Assembly (NCBI GenBank): GCA_009922495.1
Contig: RFVQ01000002.1
Span: forward strand, 1 to 40,544
Origin: Chitinophagia bacterium
GTDB taxonomy: Bacteria; Bacteroidota; Bacteroidia; Chitinophagales; Chitinophagaceae
Reading direction: 5' to 3'
Length of the DNA: 40,544 nucleotides
In this document: piece by piece, positions 10,232 through 17,442 of the stretch
How positions within the stretch are numbered: the stretch's first letter is position 1
Layout of the letters: each line of letters starts with the position of its first letter
Translations under genes and position numbers: made by a program
Notes under the pieces: generated by a model
Database searches by the model: none
The model's input: the letters and a program-made list of their open reading frames with translations, nothing else
What the model was told of the DNA's origin: nothing

Positions 10232-11083
10232 TCAGTGTGAATGTTTGGCGATTTGTTGTTTGATAAACTTGAGACCATGCTCTGCCATGTCCCATGGTGC
10301 GGAATATTCTCTCCATACGTTGATGGCATTGGCAAAGTCGGGATCGTTTCTGGAAAAGGCTTCAATGGTCAGCCATCCGTTGAAGTTGATCTCAGCCAGC
10401 GCAGCAAAGGTTTCATCCCAATGCACATGGCCATCACCCGGTGTACCACGGTCGTTCTCGCTGATGTGTACATGTGCGAGAAGGGGAGCGATGGTATGCA
10501 AGGCGTCCTTGGCTTTTTTCTCCTCGATGTTGGAATGATGGGTATCGTACATGGCTTTCACATTGCTGTGAGAAGCCAATTCGATCAGGTGACGCAGTTG
10601 TGTCATGGTATTGCAGAGGTAACATTCAAATCTGTTCAAGGCTTCCAATGCAAGGGTGATTCCTGCTGTTGCCGCATGTTCACCAGCTTGGTGCAGCACT
10701 TCTGCACACCATTTGTATTCGTCTTCCTGAGGAGGTTTTTTTGAAAAATTTCCATGGGCAGAATGAAAGGGACCACAGAGAATGGTTGATTGCATGTCGT
10801 GTGCACGGTCAATGCCCCATTTGATGCGATCCAAGGCTTTTGCTCTAACAGCAGGATTGGGATCTACCGGATTCTGTTCTGCATCTACCACAAATACGGC
10901 AGTGGTTTCCAATCCAATGTTCGCTGCATGATCTCCAAAACGTTTGTAGGCTGCGTCATCGGGTGCACCGATGAAACATTCTACCCCATCATAACCAATC
11001 TCTTTGAGTCGGTCGATGATGGGAAACTGCTCATCTGAAACAACCGCTGACCAAACCAGTGTATTGAAACCTATTTTATACAT
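10232..11083 (-). CDS. Sugar phosphate isomerase/epimerase (hydroxypyruvate isomerase-like TIM barrel)
   Basis: 283 aa; IGFNTLVWSAVVSDEQFPIIDRLKEIGYDGVECFIG...ALEALNRFECYLCNTMTQLRHLI...KAMYDTHHSNIEEK...HISENDRGTPGDGHVHW. Confidence 0.9.
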   Translation of the reverse strand: MYKIGFNTLVWSAVVSDEQFPIIDRLKEIGYDGVECFIGAPDDAAYKRFGDHAANIGLETTAVFVVDAEQNPVDPNPAVRAKALDRIKWGIDRAHDMQSTILCGPFHSAHGNFSKKPPQEDEYKWCAEVLHQAGEHAATAGITLALEALNRFECYLCNTMTQLRHLIELASHSNVKAMYDTHHSNIEEKKAKDALHTIAPLLAHVHISENDRGTPGDGHVHWDETFAALAEINFNGWLTIEAFSRNDPDFANAINVWREYSAPWDMAEHGLKFIKQQIAKHSH

Positions 11084-11091
11084 GTTGTATG

Positions 11092-11985
11092 CTATTTTCT
11101 GTAGGGTACATGAATGTCAATCGGACCAGCCCATTTCTTGGGGATCTTTTTTCCTGCTGCCCAGTGGATGGCATTGATCACCAAATGCTGGAAGGGCTCC
11201 TGATCAAAATCTTCCGGATGTCCCATCGTGGTGAAAAAAATCTTTGCACCATATTGGTTGATGCCTGTCCAGGCCACGGGATTATCATAGGCTTTGTTCG
11301 TATTGGGATTCACGGAATGTCCCATCATCAGGGCCTTTGAGCCATTGGAAGGAAATTTTGGCAGCACCTGGTACAGCCATGAACGCACATGAAAACTTTT
11401 GCCTACACCATTGAGTATCGGATCATCCGCTACGGCTTCGATCATGGTCACATCGGTAGAAGATTCATGTCCGTAGTGTGTGTGTTTGTCTACACCGCCC
11501 CAACCGGGAGGCGTATTGAAAGCCCATTCACCAAAGGCGTTCCAGCTTGCCAAAGGATGACCCTTTGGATAATTGAAAGCATGTGTGGTGGTACGGAATC
11601 CTACCATGGGTTTTTTTGTTTGCAGAAATTCTTCGATCAGTTTCACTTGGTCAGCCGGTAATCTTCTCCAGCGGAGAAAAAATACTGCCATGTCTGCCTC
11701 CTTCAAGGCTTCGAGTCCGGGTATGTTTTCTTCTGCATTGTGATCAGGATAAGCCTTTAATACCTTGGTCCGGAATCCATAATTTTTTTCCAGTTCCGCA
11801 GCAATTTTGGGCATGGTGGCTTCGCTGCTGTATTCATGATCACCGGTTACAAAAACAACCAAAGGTTGTTTGGATTTTTTCTGTGCCATGCCAATGGTGG
11901 CAATCAGCATGCTGCAGGATAGGAGCAAAACACCGATCGTGCCCTTGTGTAACAGATAATATGCTATTTTTTGAGTGTTCATCAA
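11092..11985 (-). CDS. ThuA-like domain protein (trehalose utilization family)
   Basis: 297 aa; QPLVVFVTGDHEYSSEATMPKIAAELEKNYGFRTKVL...FFLRWRRLPADQVKLIEEFLQTKKPMVGFRTTTHAF. Confidence 0.88.
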   Translation of the reverse strand: MMNTQKIAYYLLHKGTIGVLLLSCSMLIATIGMAQKKSKQPLVVFVTGDHEYSSEATMPKIAAELEKNYGFRTKVLKAYPDHNAEENIPGLEALKEADMAVFFLRWRRLPADQVKLIEEFLQTKKPMVGFRTTTHAFNYPKGHPLASWNAFGEWAFNTPPGWGGVDKHTHYGHESSTDVTMIEAVADDPILNGVGKSFHVRSWLYQVLPKFPSNGSKALMMGHSVNPNTNKAYDNPVAWTGINQYGAKIFFTTMGHPEDFDQEPFQHLVINAIHWAAGKKIPKKWAGPIDIHVPYRK

Positions 11986-12000
11986 GTGTATGATTTAAGG

Positions 12001-15000
12001 TTATTTTTTCTCCATGGGATGTTGCTTGAGCAATTCATCCGGAGTATAGAAACCGGTTCTGTCTTTAATGGCAGCCCTCACTTCTTTTACTTTCTGGGGA
12101 GATACTGCTGGGGCTTTGTTGCCAAATGCATTTCGCACATAAGTCAATACTGCCGCCATGTCATTGTCATTCAGCATACCTGCGTAGGGAGTCATGGGAA
12201 CCTGACCTGGATATTTTTTTCCGTTGACTTCGATCGGTCCATATATCCCTTTCATGACCAATTTGATCAATCGGTCTTCACTGCCGTTCACCCATTCAGA
12301 ACCTGCCAGCGGAGGGAAGCCGGATGTTTCCAGTCCCTTGCCATCGGCCTGGTGACAGGTATTGCAAAATCCTTCGCGCATGTAAATGGCCTTGCCCGTA
12401 GACATTACTTCGGGTTTGATACCGGCTACCACAGGAGCTTTGTCTTCAGGAACCTGTTTGGTTTTGATGATGCCATGTCCGTTGATATGTGCCTCTGCTG
12501 CGGCATAAGCACCTTTCATCCAAGAGTCCAAGGGTTTTTTTCCTGCTTCCAGGATGATGGGCAATCCTTGTTCTTTGCTCAACCAGGAAGCAGAAACAAT
12601 GGCCTCCAGGCGAACCCTGGCATCTTCATCCTTTGCAGCGCTCATCAGCAAATTGGCTTTGTCGGGTAATTCGCTTCCAGCAAACCTCACCACTTCAACC
12701 GCTGCAGACCTGATCCGACGATCCTTTGCTTGCAACAATTGGCGGAGCAGGGGTTGGTCTACTTTGTTTTGTCCCCATGAAACCCAAAGGGCTTCCAGCA
12801 ATAGTTTTTCATATTGTGGAGATGTTTTGTCAAGACCGGCTATCCATTTCTTGAGTTCAGGTAATACTGCTGATGCAGGATGCTCCCTTAATTCTCTTCT
12901 TGTTCTGTACCGGGTTCTGTACTCAGGAAGCTTCAGGTTATTCAGCAATTCTGAAATGCTTGCACCATCCACTTTTGCCGGCGTAACCAATGGCCTGGAA
13001 GGGTAGGTGACCCTGTAGATCCGGCCATGTGAATGGTCCCTCAACGGGTCCCTGATATTGTGTTGCATGTGGCCGATCAATACATTGTGCCAGTCGGCGA
13101 TGTAGAGCGAACCATCCGGTGCAAATTCCAGGTCAACGGGACGGTAATTGATGTCGCTGGATCGAACCAGGTCCTGGCGATGCTTGCTGCCAAATCCGGC
13201 TCCGTCATCGTACATCCTGTGTTGTTTGGTGCCCAGGAAACCAATCGTGTTGTTGATCAGCATATCCCCCTGCACATCATCCGGAAAATGCCTGCTGGAA
13301 ATAAATTCCAGACCCGATGTAGGCCTTACCCTCTGCTTCTCTTCAATGATGCTGGCTGGTTTGGGGGTGTATTCGCCATAGCGAGGTTTTACCGTTCCGG
13401 GGATCATCCAGGTTACATCCGGACCGGAGGTTTCGGCATAGAATACCTGTCCCCATTCATCAAAGGCAATACCCCAGGGATTGGGAATCGACAATTGCGC
13501 AATGCGGTCGAGTTTTTTCTTTTTGGGATCGTAGCGGAAGAAACCACCGTTGGTTCCCCTAACAGTGCCATAGGATGTTTCGATGTCATTGGCAAGGAAT
13601 ACACCTTGTCCCATGTAGATACCACCGGATGCATCCGTGGTATAGGCATGGTGCGCGTGATGGGTATCGTGGTCATCGAATCCGCTCAGCAGGATCTCGC
13701 GTTTGTCTGCCACATCATCACCATTGGTATCTTTCAGCAAAAAGAAATTGGTGCCCTGTGAAAGATACACTCCTTCAGGTGCCAGTTCAAAGCCCAGTGG
13801 GAGGTGCAGGTTATCAGCATAGGTGATTTGCTTGTCAGCCTTGCCATCATTGTTGGTGTCTTCCAGGATGATCAGCTTGTCGTTCGGTTTGGGATCACCC
13901 GGTTTCCAATGGGGATAGGTAGGCATAACCGCTACCCATAGCCTGCCTTTGTTGTCGAATGAGATTTGAACAGGTTTTGCCAGATCAGGGAATTGTTCTT
14001 CTGACGCGAAAAGATCAATCTTATAGCCAGGTGCCAATGTGAATTTCTGCAAGGCTTCCTCGCCATACAAATAACGCAAGGCTGCACTGGTGTCCTTGGG
14101 AACATAGTTGGTTTTTACGGCGGGCAGAACGGATGTTTTGGCATCAGCAGCAGCTAGGTCATATGCAGTGCCTCTCGCAGCCATCCAGATCGCGGTATCC
14201 CTGATCAGGGTCATCTCGCGGATCTTTTTTTGTTCTGCGGGATAGTTATCCGGTCCAAATGGATCATATCTTCTTCCGAATACATGAACCCCATTGGGTA
14301 TTTTGTAATCGTTGTGCCAGATCCAGTTTTTTTCCATCACGGCATCAAACACCGTTTTTGGATTGGCCGTTGAGATCGTTTTCTGTTTTCCAAAAACTTT
14401 GTCAGCCAGAAAAGGTCCGAATTTGGCATACCCATCATAGGTCAATTGTGATCCGTCAATCGTCAGATCTGTTGAGGGATCGTCTATCCATTGTTTGCTG
14501 ACGGTATAGGCATCCACAAAATGAACTTTGTTTTTGGCGGCCACCTCTTTCATGGCGAGTGCATACAATTGCAGATTGGCATTCTCTTTCTTTCCATTGG
14601 GCAGATCATACTTGGCAGAAAGATCTTCAAAAGCAATAGGAGATACCAGTACCAACTGAGGAGCAGCTTTGCCGTTGTATTGCTGGGCAAGGGTATGTTT
14701 GATGAAGGCGTCGAGTTCGGCCTTGTAATTGTTCAAACCAGCGGCGCCGGCAAAGGATTCATTGTAACCAAAGAAAGCGATGATGATGTCTGCTTTGTGA
14801 TTGGTCAGCCATTGATCAGGATATTCTTGAAATCCCTGAAGGTCTGCAGGCTTTGCCAGTTCTGTTTGAAATTTTTCCGCACCCGGAAAAGCCCATGGTG
14901 TCTTTCTTCCTGAATGAGGTCTGAATCCAGGCGTGTTGCCACCGTCACACATGTTGCGGACATACAACAGGCTGTCTGGGTAACGAAGATGAAGAGCGGT

Positions 15001-15198
15001 CTCAAAATAATCGGCATTGATCATCCTGGACCCCAGGTTGTTTCCGATCAGGATGATATGGGATCCTTTCTTGATGCTGATCTTGGGATCCTCAGGGAGT
15101 ATGAAGGCCATGATACCTGCCAATAGCATGCATCCTGATAACAACCATGTAGCCTGTTTTTTAAAATTCGATTTTATTTTCATGTTGGAAAGCATCAT
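12001..15198 (-). CDS. SGNH-hydrolase-like domain fused to PVC-type membrane-bound dehydrogenase propeller, HEAT repeats and C-terminal cytochrome c
   Basis: 1065 aa; N-term HIILIGNNLGSRMINADYFET...IIIAFFGYNESFAG; propeller LFASEEQFPDLAKPVQISFDNKGRLWVAVMPTYPHW; heme motif CNTCHQADGKGLETSGFPPLAGSEWV near the C-terminus. Confidence 0.88.
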   Translation of the reverse strand: MMLSNMKIKSNFKKQATWLLSGCMLLAGIMAFILPEDPKISIKKGSHIILIGNNLGSRMINADYFETALHLRYPDSLLYVRNMCDGGNTPGFRPHSGRKTPWAFPGAEKFQTELAKPADLQGFQEYPDQWLTNHKADIIIAFFGYNESFAGAAGLNNYKAELDAFIKHTLAQQYNGKAAPQLVLVSPIAFEDLSAKYDLPNGKKENANLQLYALAMKEVAAKNKVHFVDAYTVSKQWIDDPSTDLTIDGSQLTYDGYAKFGPFLADKVFGKQKTISTANPKTVFDAVMEKNWIWHNDYKIPNGVHVFGRRYDPFGPDNYPAEQKKIREMTLIRDTAIWMAARGTAYDLAAADAKTSVLPAVKTNYVPKDTSAALRYLYGEEALQKFTLAPGYKIDLFASEEQFPDLAKPVQISFDNKGRLWVAVMPTYPHWKPGDPKPNDKLIILEDTNNDGKADKQITYADNLHLPLGFELAPEGVYLSQGTNFFLLKDTNGDDVADKREILLSGFDDHDTHHAHHAYTTDASGGIYMGQGVFLANDIETSYGTVRGTNGGFFRYDPKKKKLDRIAQLSIPNPWGIAFDEWGQVFYAETSGPDVTWMIPGTVKPRYGEYTPKPASIIEEKQRVRPTSGLEFISSRHFPDDVQGDMLINNTIGFLGTKQHRMYDDGAGFGSKHRQDLVRSSDINYRPVDLEFAPDGSLYIADWHNVLIGHMQHNIRDPLRDHSHGRIYRVTYPSRPLVTPAKVDGASISELLNNLKLPEYRTRYRTRRELREHPASAVLPELKKWIAGLDKTSPQYEKLLLEALWVSWGQNKVDQPLLRQLLQAKDRRIRSAAVEVVRFAGSELPDKANLLMSAAKDEDARVRLEAIVSASWLSKEQGLPIILEAGKKPLDSWMKGAYAAAEAHINGHGIIKTKQVPEDKAPVVAGIKPEVMSTGKAIYMREGFCNTCHQADGKGLETSGFPPLAGSEWVNGSEDRLIKLVMKGIYGPIEVNGKKYPGQVPMTPYAGMLNDNDMAAVLTYVRNAFGNKAPAVSPQKVKEVRAAIKDRTGFYTPDELLKQHPMEKK

Positions 15199-16409
15199 AA
15201 TGAGAGATCGGGGTTATTGGGACCAAAATGTTTGAGGATGACAATGGGATCGGTCGTGGAGGTATTGACGATCTTCACGCCTTCCATCGCCGCTTTTTCA
15301 CTGATGAAGAATTCATCGTTGGTGAGTTGTCCATAGCGGATCAATGCTGGGGTTTCAATTTCCCATACGCCAAATGTTCCGCGACCTTGCATGACAATGA
15401 TGCCATACGCAGCACTGTCTTTGATGGTAACGGTTTGTCCGGGCAACACAGTCAGCTCTTTGGCACTGAAGGCATCCGATTTATAACAAACCCAGTTTTC
15501 AACATAACCTTCGGCCTTCATTTCATCCAAATTCCTTACTGGCTTGGGCGCCATGAATCGATGCTGCATCATGTTGGGATCCACATTGAGTTCCCAGTCG
15601 AGCACATCCATCAGGGCATCATAATCGCCGATGCTTTCTTTTGGGGTACCATTCCACAACAATTCTTCCGGTATGATCGCTTCATTCACGAGCGACTGGT
15701 ACATCGCAAATACATCTGAAGCTTTTTGGGGCTCATAAGTACACATGCTGCCGGGTGCATGAAGGAGTCCGGGGGGAACATCCCATCCAGTTCCGGGTTC
15801 CAGTCGGTAGGCTTGAGAATAGTTGGTAAGCTTGTTATCGCCCTTGGTGAAATTCATCAGACATTCCTTGATCACTTCTTTGGGCGTACCAGGAGCGATA
15901 CCGATGAAGGTATAGGGGAAATCGCCACCATGGTTGTTCAATTGTGGTGGGAAATAATAGGCTTCTGGTTTTCCTTTCTGTCCTATGAGTGCAGCCTTTT
16001 CATCATTGTGGTGCACATGATGGGGAAGGGGCCCCATGTTGTCGAAGAATTTGGAATACATGGGCCAGCTCTGGTATTCATTCCAAAGACGGTCACCGAT
16101 CAATGCGCCTTTGAGTTCATCAACAGCGTCTTTGAGCAGGAACTGATGGGTTTTTCCTCCCTCTTCAAAAACAATGGGACTCAATCCTTCGTTCTCTCCG
16201 GTAAGGGGTCCATTTTTCGCAGGTGTAGTGGAGGACAGCCAACGCTCATCAATACCCCCACGCGCACCGCCGAGTACATAGTAATCGTCTGGATGCAATT
16301 TGATCCTTCTTCCGGGAACACAAAAGGATCGCGGTACCCAGGTGGGAGCCAGGCGTAGAATACCTTTTCCTTGTTCCAGTGCTTTCTGTGCCATTGATTG
16401 TGCGCTCAT
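15195..16409 (-). CDS. Cupin-type, mannose-6-phosphate isomerase-like protein
   Basis: 404 aa; PLPHHVHHNDEKAALIGQKGKPEAYYFPPQ...RLEPGTGWDVPPGLLHAPGSMCTYEPQ resembles metal-binding cupin isomerases; ATGA overlap with the next gene. Confidence 0.65.
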   Translation of the reverse strand: MSAQSMAQKALEQGKGILRLAPTWVPRSFCVPGRRIKLHPDDYYVLGGARGGIDERWLSSTTPAKNGPLTGENEGLSPIVFEEGGKTHQFLLKDAVDELKGALIGDRLWNEYQSWPMYSKFFDNMGPLPHHVHHNDEKAALIGQKGKPEAYYFPPQLNNHGGDFPYTFIGIAPGTPKEVIKECLMNFTKGDNKLTNYSQAYRLEPGTGWDVPPGLLHAPGSMCTYEPQKASDVFAMYQSLVNEAIIPEELLWNGTPKESIGDYDALMDVLDWELNVDPNMMQHRFMAPKPVRNLDEMKAEGYVENWVCYKSDAFSAKELTVLPGQTVTIKDSAAYGIIVMQGRGTFGVWEIETPALIRYGQLTNDEFFISEKAAMEGVKIVNTSTTDPIVILKHFGPNNPDLSL

Positions 16410-16419
16410 AACAGTTGTT

Positions 16420-17436
16420 TTAAGTGGTAATTTCTATTGTTAGGTTGTAGGTTCTTGTTTCTCCGGGTTCAATGAAGATCAGGGTGTTGTTTTCTCTTGC
16501 CTTTGCCTGTCCGATGGGTGGGTGTGATCCCGGCTCAATGCCGGTTACATATTCCCCTTTGCCAAAGTGTTGCCAGTTGGTGAGCCAGGGAAGTTCTAGT
16601 TTTGAAAATTTCATGGCAATGCCGAGATGGATTTTCGGATTGTGCAGTCCTGCAATGCATTGTCCCTTCTCATCCGCTTCAATATCGATGATGGCCACCT
16701 GCTCTCCGTTACCATTGTGCTCAGGGATGGCATCGCGGCATACTTTGAAAGCTTCAGGGTTGGGGAATTCCTTCCCCTCTCTTGTTGTCATGTTCCCCTT
16801 CCAAATCAACTGGGCTCCTTCATCCGCCAGTGGCCAACCAAAGTTGCAATGATAAAGGATCATGTGCGGGGCGGCTGTATTTCCTCGGTTGGTTATTTCG
16901 TCATGAATATGGATGGCTGATGATCCAAGCGTTGAAGAGATTGTTCTCCGCAGTTCAAGAGCAGGACCAAAAATATTGGACTCTTTGATGATGCCGGTAA
17001 TGCTCATTTCGTATTTGCCTGCAGCGGGATCGGGTTGGATGATGGATTCAACATAAGCAGGGGTATTGCTGATCCTGCCATGAATGCCTCTTTCTCCATA
17101 TTCATCTTTTTCAGGACCCCCTACATGGGTGAGCCCGCATGTATTCAAGAGCCCGCCTCCAAAGGTTCGCAACCAATCCAATCCCTTGTCGGACAAGGGT
17201 TGCGGGGGGGTGAAACCTCCATGGCTGAGCCATGCCAAGTTGAATTGATTGTAGGATGCATCAGCAATGTCCATCGCACGGTCAATCAACACCTTGTAGC
17301 GAAGTCCGGATCCTGTATTGATCCAGGCCACCCGCATGCCCCTGCTAAGACCATTGTCGATCACAGCGGTTTCAATGCCTCCGATCTGGGAAGCATTGCC
17401 AACCTTGTCATTCCATATGGATGGGTTTGGTGCCAA
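16420..17436 (-). CDS. DUF4432 family (aldose-1-epimerase/galactose mutarotase-like) protein
   Basis: 338 aa; RGMRVAWINTGSGLRYKVLIDRAMDIADASYNQFNLAWLSHGGF...GGGLLNTCGLTHVGGP...GEYVTGIEPGSHPPIGQAKARENNTLIFIEPGETRTYNLTIEI. Confidence 0.85.
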   Translation of the reverse strand: MAPNPSIWNDKVGNASQIGGIETAVIDNGLSRGMRVAWINTGSGLRYKVLIDRAMDIADASYNQFNLAWLSHGGFTPPQPLSDKGLDWLRTFGGGLLNTCGLTHVGGPEKDEYGERGIHGRISNTPAYVESIIQPDPAAGKYEMSITGIIKESNIFGPALELRRTISSTLGSSAIHIHDEITNRGNTAAPHMILYHCNFGWPLADEGAQLIWKGNMTTREGKEFPNPEAFKVCRDAIPEHNGNGEQVAIIDIEADEKGQCIAGLHNPKIHLGIAMKFSKLELPWLTNWQHFGKGEYVTGIEPGSHPPIGQAKARENNTLIFIEPGETRTYNLTIEITT

Positions 17437-17442
17437 TTCAAA

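Noticed and set aside
13033-13761. 242-aa plus-strand ORF antisense to the SGNH/cytochrome gene, and similar long antisense ORFs (9420-10016, 15726-16358, 11971-12669, 30623-31588, 32083-32865)
   Set aside because: All lie fully opposite well-supported coding genes and their translations show no recognizable domain, so they look like shadow ORFs.
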